From: Tetrahymena thermophila SB210
Lineage: Eukaryota; Ciliophora; Oligohymenophorea; Hymenostomatida; Tetrahymenidae
Direction: 5' to 3'
DNA length: 61,414 nucleotides
Assembly (NCBI RefSeq): GCF_000189635.1
Contig: NW_002476229.1
Location: 1 to 61,414 of the forward strand
Part shown: piece by piece, positions 1 to 13,000 of the stretch
Layout of the letters: each line of letters opens with the position of its first letter
How positions within the stretch are numbered: the first letter of the stretch is position 1
Position numbers and translations under genes: made by a program
The notes under the pieces: model-generated
The model's database searches: none
Told to the model about the DNA's origin: nothing
What the model saw: only the letters and a program-made list of their open reading frames with translations

Positions 1-781
1 TTTACCTAAGATTAAGTGGCCAAATTTGAGAGATTAATGCAATTTGCTAAAGCAGAACCTAAGCCTGATGCACCAATTGCACCAATTTAATTGTAACTTT
101 TTAAATATTGAAAAAAATATATATCATTTAATAGTTAATTAGAAGGAAAAAATGAAGAAAAAATATGAAATAATAAGAAATAAATAATAAAAGCAAAAGT
201 TGAAAATAAAATGATGAGCTAAATTAACAAAGAAAGAACAAAAAAAAAGCAAGCACAATAAAAAGAAAAAGAAAAAAGTGTTTTATTGTTTTTAATTAGT
301 TTTTATAATTAAAAATATCACAATCCAAAACAAATAAACTATTTTTACCCAAGGTCAAGTGTCAAATTTGAAAGATTAGTGCAATTTGCTAAAGCAGAAC
401 CTAAGCCTGATGCACCTTCATCACCAATTTAATTTTCACTTTTTAAATATTGAAGAAAAAATATATCATTAAATAGTTAATTAGAAGGAAAAAATGAAGA
501 AAAAATATGAAATAATAAGAAATAAATAATAAAAGCAAAAGTTGAAAATAAAATGATGAGCTAAATTAACTAAGAAAGAACAAAAAAAAAAGCAAGCACA
601 ATAAAAAGAAAAAGAAAAAAGTGCTTTATTGTTTTTAATTAGTTTTTATAATTAAAAATATCACAATCCAAAACAAATAAACTGTTTTTACCTAAGATTA
701 AGTGTCAAATTTGAGAGATTAATGCAATTTGCTAAAGCAGAACCTAACCCTGATGCACCAATTGCACCAATTTAATTTTCA
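1..781 (-). CDS. LRR exon array, 3' part of gene beyond the left edge; one unit frameshifted
   Basis: Three copies of a leucine-rich-repeat exon on the minus strand: 692..781, 349..438 and 6..96. The first two are exactly 90 nt, begin after AG, end before GTAAAA, and have phase-2 boundaries, so each encodes a 30-residue ribonuclease-inhibitor-like LRR (pattern N-x-I-G-x-x-G-A-S-G-L-G-S-A-L-A-x-C-x-N-L). The leftmost unit is 91 nt: one extra base just before its donor breaks the frame. The separating introns (about 250 nt) are nearly identical to each other and to those of the right-end array, so exon and intron were duplicated together. The 5' end is not clear; no start codon is visible before 781. 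The gene runs off the window. It may be a live gene whose last unit is damaged, or a pseudogene. Confidence 0.7.
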
Positions 782-1489
782 CTTTTTAAATATTGAAGAA
801 AAAATATATCATTAAATAGTTAATTAGAAGGAAAAAATGAAGAAAAAATATAACATTAAATAGAGTAAGTTACTAAAAAAATTTACAAAAAGTGAGTTTT
901 TTATATGCCAGTTTTTCATTTTATAAAATAAAAATTTTAAATATTTTTTATGAATTTTTTTCCATCCTAGGTTTTCAAAATTTATTTTTTTCAAAAGAAA
1001 TATATGCTATTCTTTCTAAAAATTAGCTTAATTTATAATTTTATAAAGATACAAATTAAATAGGTATTTCACTCTAGTTCATTAGGAGGAAAAAATGAAG
1101 AAAAAATATGAAATTATAAGATTAGTTAAAAATTAATAAAATTAACAAAGAATGAAAAAATAAGAAATCATAAAAAAAAGAAAAAGGAAAACAAATCAAA
1201 TCAAATCAAATAAATTAAAAGAACTTTAATGTTTTAAATTAACTTTTATAATTAAAAATATTAAAATGTAAAACAAATAAATAACTTATATTAAGTGTAA
1301 GTTTTAATAGCAAAAAATGAAGAAAATATATCAAATAATAAAAAATGAATAATAAATAAATATGAAAATTAAGTTAAAATATTAAAAATTTTAGTTTTAA
1401 TAAAAATCAATAAATAATGATGAATTCTATAATAAAAATGATTTATTTAAATAAATTGAAATTAAATAAAAAATATTAATAATAATAAA
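782..1489 (-). other. Decayed LRR-array flank, no gene seen
   Basis: The stretch between the left LRR units and the inverted-repeat arm. Around 1070-1265 the sequence still resembles the array intron (the GGAAAAAATGAAGAAAAAAT run and the following ATTAAAAAT block) but no LRR exon accompanies it, so one unit appears to have been lost. The remainder is AT-rich without a supported gene. Confidence 0.5.
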
Positions 1490-1855
1490 AGTAATTTTTT
1501 TAATTAAATATACTTCAGATTAATATGGAGAACCTAATGAGATAAAAGTGAAGAGCTTTTAAACTTTTTTTATTAATTTATATAAATTTAAAGGATATTA
1601 ATAAAAAAATTAATAATTACTTGTTCTAAATTATAATATTTTTTAATCTATTATATCATTTATTTTTTTTTTTCAAAAATATTGAATAGCAATTTATGAA
1701 ATTTAATTAATTAATTAATTAATAATAAATGGTTAAAAAGAACAAATAAATATAATATTTAATTAATTATCAAATATTAATTTATATATTTGGTTTTATG
1801 GAGAGATATCTAAGAAAATTAATTTAACATTCACTATTTAAACTTAATATACTAT
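1490..1855. repeat. Left arm of the long inverted repeat
   Basis: About 350 bp that reappear in reverse complement at about 59745-60110. Shared landmarks are GGAGAACCTAATGAGATAAA (near 1525) against its complement near 60060, the AATTAATTAATTAATAATAAATGG block, and TATATTTGGTTTTATGGAG against CTTCATAAAACCAAATATA. Similarity is high with small differences. In both copies the segment lies immediately upstream of an outward-pointing LRR exon array, so it may be the shared promoter/5' region of two paralogous LRR genes. Confidence 0.8.
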
Positions 1856-2458
1856 TTCATAATAAGTGACATCCAAATGACGGAATTTTTGAATAGCATC
1901 ATGTTGCTATATAACCAAATATATTGCCTAACTGTAGTAAATATAATCAAAATTATGTTCAAATAAAAATGTTTTTTTTGAAATTTATTATATTGATTGA
2001 ATTCCATATTAAATTTATATTGAAATAATCAACGCTATTAGGGAATAACTGAAATCTAGGTAGGATATTTATTCATTTATTAATACATTATTTTTTTAAG
2101 TGAAGTTAGAGATTAAAGAAATAACTAAATTTACTTACTGTAAGTAAAATAAAATTATTAGATTTTTTAATTAAATAAATGAATCAATAAATCAGTGTTT
2201 ATCTAATTATTCAATGATTCTTGTATTAAATTACATTGATTGATAAATTAATTGATTGTTTGATATTTAAGATATTTTTCAAATTATTTATTAGTATTAA
2301 ACAAATTTGTTTGTCTTTTGTTTATTAATTAATTAATTAATAAATATTTTTTGATACATTCATATATTTATTCATAATATTGATAAATAGATAAACACAT
2401 TAATATATTCATATCTACATAGCAAATAGATTACTAATTTTGCAAATCAACATAACAA
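1856..2458. other. Intergenic, AT-rich
   Basis: No gene recognised. It holds simple AATT/ATTG runs and is the presumed promoter side of the coiled-coil gene starting at 2459. A piece at 1863-1910 resembles 59522-59566 in the same orientation (see findings). Confidence 0.6.
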
Positions 2459-5400
2459 ATGTCTATAATTGAAAGAAAGTCAGAGCAGTTTTCGCCCTAC
2501 AAAAATCAAAAATCATAAGTTAACAAGATTCTGCACCACGTTGATTTGGAATAAAGAAACAGGAATAATAGTTTTGATGGCTAGATAAGATTTAGATAAA
2601 AGATGATGCCTTTACAATCTAACGGAAACTCTCCAAAATAGCACGTTTTTTAGAGTAGTCCGAAATTTTAAGAAAATGACAGTTCGCTGCTTAAATAATT
2701 TTCCAATTATAGCAATTCGTTAAGTAATTTAGTGATTAATAAAAGTACAGGGGATGCCAGTGGGATTCAATCTTCTTCAAGCAATCCGAATGGGATGAAT
2801 AGATTTAATAATTTTTAATCTTTTTCTCCTTTGCAGAGAGACAATCTGCAGGAAGATTATCTATTGAAGAACTCAATTATCAAGTAGCCGAACCAGGTTT
2901 ACTAATAAAACATATTTAGCGTTTCTAAATACACTCCTGAAAAAAGAGGCCTTTCATAGAGTCCTTCTCCGTTTAAAATTAGTGATTTGCAAACAACTCA
3001 ATTTAATGTAAATTAGTAGAGCTTAGATGTTAAAAATTCAAGAGCTTATCTAAAAGCTATGAAAGCACTTTAAAATAAAGTAAAAGAAGTTGAAAATTTG
3101 AAATAAGGCGAAATTGAAGTTCTAAAGCAAACTTTACAAGAAAAAGAAGAAATTATTAAAAAAATTAATGAGCAATTAAACGAGCTAAAAGTTGCTAGCG
3201 ATAAAATGGAAAAGAAATTAATAAAAGACACTGATATTTTTACTAAACTAGAAAGTAATTTGAAAGAAAAACTTAAAACTGTTGAAAAAGAAAATGACGA
3301 TTACATCCAACATTGCAATTTTTACAAGTCAGAAATTGAGTCCCTAAAAGAAAAAATAGGTCAAGTTGAATCATTATCTAAAAAGGAAGTTAAAGGCTTA
3401 CTAAAAGAAAAGTCATAATTAAAGGATTAAATACACTTAGCAAATCAAGAGGAGTAGATTTACAAACAACAAATCAAAGACCTTTAATTGCAAAATAAAA
3501 ACTTGATCTAAAACATGGAGTCTTTGGAATTAAGATATCGTCATATGGAGTAATCATATAAGAACCAAATAAATAGCAGTGAATCAGATTTAAATAATTC
3601 CCTTAAGCAACTGCAACTCTAACTGCTAGAAAAAGACGATTAAATCAGGCGTTTAAAATAAGATAACATCACTCTCAACTCAGATATAGAAATTACCAGG
3701 TAAACTAAACTTATAAATAAAATCTATGTATGTATTTATTTACTTCCAGATAGAAAGACATATAACTAAATAAATACAGAGTTAAAGAAAAATAGATATA
3801 TATATAGAATAAGGAATACGAGAGATAAAGTAATAGAATGATATAAAGATATTTTGGTATGATTTAAAGAAAGAAAGATAGATATTTATGGATAATATAT
3901 AGAGAGTTAGATAAAGAGACAGATAAATAAATATATATATATATATATACATAGATAGATAGATACAGAATGAATTTTAAATGAGAGAAATAAATAGAGA
4001 AAGATTTTTAATATAAATAGATCTAGATAAGGAAGAGATATAAATAAATATATTTAAATGCATAAATTGATAAAGAATTTAATAAATTAGGAGAAATTTG
4101 TTTTCTATTAAATTTTTTAAAAAGGAATTTACATTTTTCAATGTTTTTAAATTATTTTTATTTTTGGTTTTTATGATGAGAACAGAAAAATATGTTTTTA
4201 GAAGAAATAATAAAATATTTTTAAAAAATAGATAAAAATATGATGAGGTTTGTTCACAATTTGAAGATGAAAAAAGAAAAAATTAACATTTAGAAGAAGA
4301 AAATAGATAGCTGAGTGAGAAAATTTAAGAAATAATTCGTGACAATGAAAATATGAGGAGTTTCTGCTAGGCAACAAGGGAAATGAATAATAAGCTTTTA
4401 AATTCTTTTTCTACTAGCAGATTAAATGAAACATAGTAAAATTAAATATTTTTTAAGAGTGGAAATTAGAATTAGCATTCATTTTCTCAGTCTGGCAACT
4501 TCTAAGCCAGTCAAAGCTTAAGCGAAACTGCAAATAATTAAAATATAATTCTCATTTAAGATGATTTGCAACAATAGCAACAGCTACAACAATAAAATTA
4601 AAATAGAAATTCTTCTACAAACTTACTTTAAACAATATCAAATGTAGCATCTGCACTTCCTCCTTCTCAGAAGCAAATTCAAATAATTGAAAATATTGAA
4701 CCAAATTAATACAAAAATATAGAATCTATTCTAAAGAAAGACAAGTATTACATCAACCAAGGACTTACCTATGCTAACTAAGCTGCTAAAAAGAATGATA
4801 AAAATTAATTTAATATGTAAAAAGAAGAACCCATAGAAGATAATTAAGAATAAAAGCAATACAAATATTCTCAATCGAATGTATTGAACTCTTAAAATTC
4901 GCTAAAGCACATTTAATCAACATAAATATCCAACCAGCAAAGGTCTCAATATGAAGAAAATACTAAAAGTCTTCAACGACAAGGCAGTATGAATTAAAGA
5001 GAATCAAATAGAATTCAAAGAACACTCAATTTTAGTGATTAAAAGCATAAAAATAGCCAAGAAACCTTCAGGACTGCAGCTTAGCTGTAAAATTTTTTAT
5101 TTATATCTCAACTCTATAAAATTATATTTTAATCTAAATAGCAGCTAATATTATCAAGAAAACAACAATAACCAATAGCTCAAATCGAGATATGAGTACG
5201 AACAGGTTATACAAGCTGTTCTAGACACAGAAAAAAATTTAGTAGAACTTAATCACACATACTAAAAACTAGCCGAAGACATATATGTAATTTAATAAAT
5301 AATGCATTTTGCGATTTTATTTATTTTTGCATTCGCTTTTTTCCTATTGAAGCATTTTTTGCTTTTTATTTATTTATTTATTTGAATTTTTAGAAATAAT

Positions 5401-5581
5401 TTTATTAATAAATTAATTGATTTTATGTTTAAAGAACTTTGAAGGCGATGAAATATATATTACAGTACTTAAAAAGAAAATGCTTGATTTGAAAGAGAAA
5501 ATATCTATAAAATAAGAATTCTTAGAAGAAATGAAAACAAGAGAAAATATTTTGGCTTAAAGCATCTTAACTAACATTTGA
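2459..5581 (+). CDS. Coiled-coil, Gln-rich protein (795 aa)
   Basis: Four-exon model: 2459..3699, 4232..5086, 5142..5286, 5435..5581, all GT..AG, frame kept throughout, ending at TGA. The start is the first ATG of the frame (MSIIERKSEQFSPY). Residues about 1-170 are Ser/Asn/Gln-rich and disordered-looking. About 180-470 is a strong Lys/Glu heptad coiled coil that continues across intron 1. Then comes a Gln/Asn/Ser-rich stretch, and the C-terminal 90 residues are again coiled-coil. Nearly all glutamines are TAA or TAG. Intron 1 (532 nt) is full of GATA/AGAT simple repeats. Coiled-coil proteins of this type are common in ciliate cortex and basal bodies, but no named family was recognised. It is convergent with the next gene on the minus strand. 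Confidence 0.8.
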
Positions 5582-6173
5582 AAAAATGTTACCTACCCAC
5601 CCACCTACTTACCTATTTTTCCAATTTTTTATTTTAGAGTTTAAATGAAATAATTAAAATAAAATATTTATTTATTAATTAATTAATTAATGAATAAAAT
5701 TAAAATTAATAGATAAATAAGCACACACAAAAAATTAATATCAATAATTAAATTATATTTAATATAAATAATTATATAAACTTATAAATCTAATTGTTGT
5801 TTATAATCTTTTATATAACAGTATATTATCAATCTAAATCGACTTTATAAATAAAATACCAAACTATGTTTTTATTTTACCAACTAAAATTTTAATTAAA
5901 TTATTATTAAGTAATTTAGTGCTTGTATTAAAAACACTGATATGAATATATAAAATTATTTATTCATCAATAATTTACTCTTAAATTTATTTTTATAACT
6001 TTTTTATAGATTCTTGAATAATTTATTTATTTATTTTTTATTTGTTTATTTATTTATTTACATTTAAAAATTAAAATGTTTATATATTTAAAGCGCATAT
6101 TGCTTTAGTTGTTTGTTAGTTTTTTAATTTATATTTAAAAAAAGAATATTTATTTTGTGATTCTATCATTTTT
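5582..6173. other. Convergent 3' intergenic region
   Basis: 592 bp between two converging genes. It is AT-rich with TTTATTTATTTA simple runs; no gene or RNA recognised. It probably contains both 3' UTRs. Confidence 0.6.
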
Positions 6174-8843
6174 TCATTTTCCATTGAACTAATTTGTTAA
6201 TTTCGCTTTTAATAAAAATAATTATTTTTAGTATTTTTAAATAAATTAATAAACGAATGAAAATATTTTTTACTTGTTTATGTTTTCAATTCTTAAGAGA
6301 CTTTTTATTTTTGTGTGCAAATCACCCTTTTTAAGTTTTAACACTTTTTTTTGGATTTTTTTGCTTTCTTCGTAGAAATTATCAAGCTGAGCTTCTGTGG
6401 CTGATGGGATTGAGTCGTCGTTGGATGAATATTCGTCATGGAAGTAGCCTTCGTTTTTTTTATTTTTACTTTAGGGGTTTTCTGATCCTTTCTAGCTTTG
6501 CTGTTAGGTGGCTGGACGAGTTGTTTAGTTTCTTTTAATTGCAAGTATTTATGCTTGTTCAATTTCGTATTTGTAGATTTATTAATGCTAAAAATATTTA
6601 TCTTCATCAAATTTATAAACATTTTCAAGTATTCCTTCCTTAGATTTTTATTTTTTATTAATTTCATTTTATTTAGCATACAATCTTGATTGCTGCGAGA
6701 CATTATTATTTGGATTGTATTTTTTATCACTCCTAAATGCAAAACTAGTGTTGCTTGAATACTTTTAGAATTATGAAGGTGTATCAAAATTATTATTTTG
6801 GGCTTAATTTAAATTTGAATATAAAAGAACACCTGATGGAGACTAAGCTGGCGTTTAATCGTTTCTTAAATTTTATCTATCAGTTAGCATTGCTCCGCTG
6901 CTGCTGCTGCCGCCAGGTGGAGCACTTGTTTTGAAAGTGGTTGAAAGGGAGCTTAAAGATTTGTTGTGAATGCTACTAACGCTGAATTTTTATGGACTTG
7001 ATTACTGAAATTAATCTATTTATTTTTGATTTTTAAGGTATTATTATATTCGGTCAGTATTACTATTTTATTGATTATCTTTTAAATTTGATAGAAATAT
7101 TTAATATTAAATCTTTTCCATTGAAATTTGGCTTCCATTATTTATTTCTGAATTTGAATGTCTATGTTGGAATGATATGTGACTTTATCTATCAGTTGTC
7201 TGTGGTAAGTTAGCCAGCGAGTTGATGCTATTCAGATCTATTTAGTTTACTTTACTTGCTCTTTTTTATTCTGGGATATTCTGCTACAAATGAAGTGTGG
7301 TGAATGAGCTCAGTGATTGTTTAGATTACATAGGATTCATTGTGCTCACACTTGCTATTTAATTTTAAAAGCTGCTTGGTATTGTCACTGTTTCTATGTT
7401 AATGGAGCTGTCATTCTAATTATTTTGTTGCTACTGCTAAATTGAAATGGAATTAGCCTTTCTTTTCTGAGTTTCATTAAAATTACTAGAAATAACTTTA
7501 TTTGTTGAACTCTTTTAGCGACTATCTAATTATCTGATGTAAGGAGAATTTTCTTAGCTAAAGTAATTGCCGTACTCCGCAATGCATGGTATAGGAATTC
7601 CGTTTTTATCACTTGAATTATATTTTCCACTTAACTTTGGCTACTGATTAGGTCTTCTTTTCTATTCAAGGTGACTGAATCTGCTTAAGGATTTGCTATC
7701 GTTGGTCTGCACGTAATCATTAAACTAACTGATTTCATTATTATTGTTTCTGCTTGTTTTTGCTTCTTTATTATAATTGCTAGAAAAGTTCTTCCTAAAA
7801 GGTGATGTTGAATTGTTTTTATAGTAATTTTTTGTTGTTTAGCTTTACATTACTTCTTACGCTGGATTAATGTAAACTGATGGATCTTAGCTATCGATAT
7901 ATTATAATTAAAGATTTAAATTCTAATCATTCATTTAGTTGCTATTGAGCATACTAAAGCCACTCTAATTTTAATTTATCGAAGCCAGCTATTTCTTAGC
8001 TTTTTGAATATTCTTTTCTTGCAGCAATTTATTAATTCTTTTCTATTGCTGAATTTCTGATAAATAATTTTTAGCCATTTCAGGAAGGGCTTTTCTAATA
8101 ATAACTTTGTCAGCCTTAATGTCTTCAATGATTTTATTTTTATTCATATTGCTTTTCTTCATTTATTGTTCAAGATTGTTGCTCTTTCTCTCAAACATAA
8201 TCCTAATATCTTTCAGTTTTTTCATTAATTTAAAAGGCTTTGAAGCGTAGTGAAGATCCGATTCAGAGCAGATCTTGCACTTCTTCAATAGATCGATGAA
8301 TTCAGATTTTTTCTTCTTTTGTTAATCCAAATGCGGTTGCTGCTTCTATTGCTAATTAGCAAAATCCTCCTAGATTAAATCAAGATCAATAGCATATTCG
8401 TTTTAAGCCTTCTTCATCTCATAATCGAGATATTCCTTTTGAATATCTAAGAGAGTGTTATGAAAATTAAGTTAAGATTAAGACTGATTTTTAATCTATG
8501 TCTAAGCAACTTTGATATCTGCTTTGTGCTTCCTCAAATTAGTCTTTTGCAAGCTGAGCAAATTGTCTTCTCCTTCTCTCTTTTTAAACTAATTTCCATA
8601 TTAACCACTCATTTAATTCTTAAGAAGCTTTTATCTAGCAGAAATTTAACTATCACCATTTTCAACTTAATTTTATTTACTTGAAAAATCAGATTAAACA
8701 GTTTAAAGATTCTCCTTTTTGCTCTAAGAATCCGTCACACTCTAAAAATCATGATCCACAGATCTTATATCTATAACATCTTCATCAATCAATTGTTTAG
8801 TCTCTTGAATAAGTTTCTAACGCAAGATGGAGAGCTTCTTCAT
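6174..8843 (-). CDS. Single-exon Ser/Asn/Gln-rich protein with N-terminal coiled coil (889 aa)
   Basis: One open frame of 890 codons under the ciliate code, read continuously from ATG at 8843 (MKKLSILRQKLIQETKQ) to TGA at 6174-6176. Residues 1-330 are charged and helical, with a Lys/Glu-rich core and one Cys-x-x-Cys near the middle (KKCKICSESDLHY). The rest is low-complexity Ser/Asn/Gln with short charged patches. The last about 35 codons are unusually AT-rich, so an unrecognised 3' intron starting near GTAAAAAATATT (about 6267) is possible and the true end could differ. No domain recognised. Divergent from the EF-hand gene, with which it shares a 1.2-kb upstream region. Confidence 0.72.
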
Positions 8844-10081
8844 AATCTTTAACAAATAAATTAATAACAAAAGTCAGCAAAAAGTAGATAGATAGATAGA
8901 TTAATAGATTTAACTAATAATTATTAATTGCAATATCGTTTAAATGAAAGTAAGTATTATTAGTTAATTAAATAATTAATATTATCACTGAATATGATTA
9001 CAAAGATATTGTTTTCCTTTTCAAATTGAGGTTGAAATACCAAAACAATTTCTTTTAATTAAATTTTTGCAATTTTTTAGTTATTAAAATCAGTGATTGA
9101 ATATATATATCCTGTCCACCAATCATTAAAATAATCTCTTCTTTTCGCAATAAATTTTTTTTACTAGTGTGTGTGATAATTTTATATTTTTAGCTGATTA
9201 TGACTAATAAATGTAAATATTTACCATTCAAATTATTTTTAATCTTATTTATATCATTAATAATCTAATTGTTTTAAACAAAAATTATTCACAAAAACTA
9301 AACCTAGTTAATTACATATTTTTAATTAAAACCTCATAAAAACATTATATCCTCTAATATTTATTTGCAAGTAATATATATATTCATCTTATTAAATAAA
9401 TCAATATGAGTTTACAATCAATCTTTCTTTTATTTAAACATTTTCAAATTATATTTTTAATTTTTATTCACTTTAATTCAATAAAAAAATATATTCTTTA
9501 AAAAGTTTTAATTAGCATTGTGAATTTAATTTTATTTACTAAAATTTTTTACAACGAACTCATTAGTTTAATTTTTAGAATTAATTGAGTAAACACAAAA
9601 AGAATACAAAAATGCAGTATATATTAATATTAGCAGGATTACTTTCAGAATAAAATAAGAATTCTTTGAAATAAGAATTTTTATGAAATTTCATTCTTTA
9701 AAAATAAATTTCATTAAATTGTTTTTTAATGTTAATTAATTAATATAAAAATATTTTTTTAATGTTGGAGATAAATTAATTTGAGAATAATTTTTAAAAA
9801 ATGATTTACAAGACTTAGAAATTAAAAATTTGATTAAATATTGATTAAAATTAAAATGTGAATAGAAAGATATAAATAGCTGTTAGAAAAATTTCTAACA
9901 ACATATTTTAGAATTACAAATAATTTAAAATTTTTAGAGACCAAATTTCAATAAATAAATAAAAAATAATATTTGTTTTGATAGAATTTGATAATAGTAG
10001 AGTGATAATTAATTAAAGGAATATATAGATATATAGATAGGATCGATATATAGATAGAGTTATTAAAATTTGTATTAATAA
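8844..10081. promoter_or_regulatory. Shared upstream region of a divergent gene pair
   Basis: 1.24 kb between the starts of two oppositely oriented genes. It is AT-rich with AGATAGATAGAT runs near 8890 and 10030. No coding potential recognised. By position it must hold both promoters; no specific site can be named. Confidence 0.4.
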
Positions 10082-13000
10082 ATGATAACTGAACAGACGA
10101 CCAATTAAGTAGAAAGTAAATTAAAATGTCTAAAGGTGCTCTTTATTAATTTTTTTTTTTAATTTAGAGAGGTCTCCTATATTTAGTATTACAATTGAAA
10201 TTGCTGAGGAGAAACACCATCTGCATATTTTTAAATATGATACTCCTTCTCAAATAGCTTATAGATTTTGCATTCAGAATAATTGGGATTTGGCATGCGT
10301 TACTCCAGTTTCTAAAAAAATATAAGAAGTATTCGAATAGTATCTGAGGAATCCTTAGCTGGAACCAAAGTTAAGAAGGAAATTAGAGTAAATTATACCA
10401 AATGAAGGTTAAAACTCAAAGTAAAATTTGGAGTAGAACACAAAAGGTATTTAGAATAGTATTTAAGAGTAGCAAGATAAAATAAAAACGCTAAAGGGTC
10501 TTACTATAACAGATGAGAAAGATAGCAATTAAAAATAGGCAGAATCTGTTTATATTTAAAAGTAAATGGGGAATTAAATGCAGGAATAAGATATGATTAG
10601 GTATTCCAAAGTAAATTAAGAGGATTTAAACAGTTTCAATGGAGTTAATCATGATTTAGATAATCGAAATAGAAATTTATATTTGTTGGATTATAGCGGG
10701 GTTAATACTCCTTAGAATAACAATACCAATAACACTCATCAGTAGAATAATAGGAATAGCAACGAATTTAATAAGTTTTAGCAAAATATGATGGAAAAGA
10801 AGGAGTCAAGTGGCACTCTGCAGAGCAATTAAAGCAATTCAAAAAAATACTTTAATTACAGTTACATCGCAAATAAAGTTTAAGAATAGGCTATGAAGAA
10901 AATTGATGAGAAGAAGCAAAAATCAGAGCAGAAAAAGAGATCTAATTCCCTTGACAACACATCTTCTTAGAGCTAGTTAAATTTCAAGTGTGTTCCACCT
11001 CCTCCACTGCTAAATTACAATTAGATGAGTAAAGATTCTTCTACAAGGAATATTCAGTTTTCTGAAGTCATATCAGTTCCTTTTAAAGATGCCAATTCTA
11101 TTTAGTTTAGAGATACGCACTCAACTAATTTAAAGGAAAACCTTTCCTCTAATCTATTCAAAGAAGGATTAAGCGACTCTCGCAAAAACATTTAAAATTT
11201 AACTAGCTCCAAGTCGCAGAATCAAAACTCAAATAGCAAAATAAATCCTTACTCTAAAATACTGAGAGAACAAAACTAGAATGGTAGTTACAATGAGATG
11301 AATTATTTTAGAGGACTTAAAGAGTCTTTTTTAAATGGGTAAAATTATTCAAGTGTTTTGAAACAAATGCAAAATGAGTCAAAAAGCAAGGGCCGTGACT
11401 CTAAAAGTAGCTTGGAAAGAGCATCGTAACAGAATAATATAAAAAAAGATTAGGAAAATTGGAGAGGAACTAGCAGTTCAATAAACATGAAAGATTTTAT
11501 AAACAATTAGAATTGCTTTAGTAGTTCATAAAAGCCTTAAATAGCATCAAATCCTTAAATTAACAGCGAAAATAAAAGCAAGTATAAAAATTAAAAATTA
11601 GAAAGCAACTCTCTTGGAAGAAACAATGGGAATAATTCAAGTAATTTAAAGTAAAACAAAAAATAAATGCAATCAGGTTCTTTAAGTCCACCAAGAAGCA
11701 CAAGAGGCTTAGACAATCCTACACTCTATGAGAGAGGAATACATTTTCTAGATTAAAAATAGAATAAAATCGAGTAATTCAAACAAAATACATGGGACAG
11801 AATGATGAGCGCATGCACATTTATTCCTTAAACCAATCAAAAAGCGAACGAACATTTGCTGCAATATCGCGATAAAAGCATGGATCCTTACAATTAATTG
11901 TACCAAAACTCAAAAGTTATTTAAATTAAAAAAGACCTTATAAAAAATAAACTTATGAACTAAGAAATCAAAGAATTTTCTTTTAAGCCAAGCCTGAACC
12001 CAATCAGCTAATTAATCATTAAAACTAAAAGATAAAACTCAATCAGTGAAAACACTTCAAACTTTGAGAATCAAAAAACAACCAAAATCAGCCAAATTCA
12101 ATAAGAAATGCTAAAGGAATGCACTTTCCACCCTAAAATAAGCAAGCACAGTGAGAAAATTCATAAGACTCACAACGGCAACACGAGTGTCTATGACAGA
12201 TTATATGTCAAAACAAATAAAAAGAACTCAAAGGGAGAAAAGCAGCAATCCTAATAATAATAATAATAATTGTAATGCAACAATCAAAGCTACTAAAACA
12301 GTTAAAGTTAATAAAACAGCTCTAACTACTAAAATACTCAAAGCTATTAGAACAACTAAAGTTATTTGAACAACTAAAATTATTATAATAACAATTAATT
12401 TATTACTTATCCAGACCAAGAAGGAAATAATTATTTCAGCGAAAGCACTTAATTTAATAACTAGAATAACAATCAAACTCATATTTAAAACTAGGATTCA
12501 TATAATTAGCAATACTTTAATTCTACCAATTACGATGATGCTCAAAATTAATAAAATGGCTATATTAATAGCAATAATTACTACAATCCCTAGAGTGAAA
12601 ATGCAGGAAATGTTTCATTTTCGTAAGATAAACATGGCTATTTATCTTATCAGTAAAATCCTTATTAGCAATAGCTTCTCAGTAGTGATTTCTTTAACAA
12701 CAGCTAAGCATCTAATAACAGCAACTCATTACAATTTTAAAACAACAACAACAGTTAGAATAATAACAAATTTAAATATTTTAATAATAAAAGCTAATAA
12801 ATGAGTTCGACATTAACAAATTAGCAACATCAAAACACATTTAATTAAAATACTTCTAACAATCTCTCATTGGTAAACTAAAGTGATTTGAATCTAAGCT
12901 CTACATAAATTAACTTCAGTTAATAAGCACTTTAAGATTTAGTTCATACACAGGACAATTTCAAAAATTTGCATAACGATTTATAGAGCAGTGAACAAAT

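Noticed and set aside
6338..6787. Standard-code open frames such as 6338-6787 (-), 12228-12482 (-) and 53000-53269 (-)
   Set aside because: They are shadows on other frames or the opposite strand of genes that are clear under the ciliate code.
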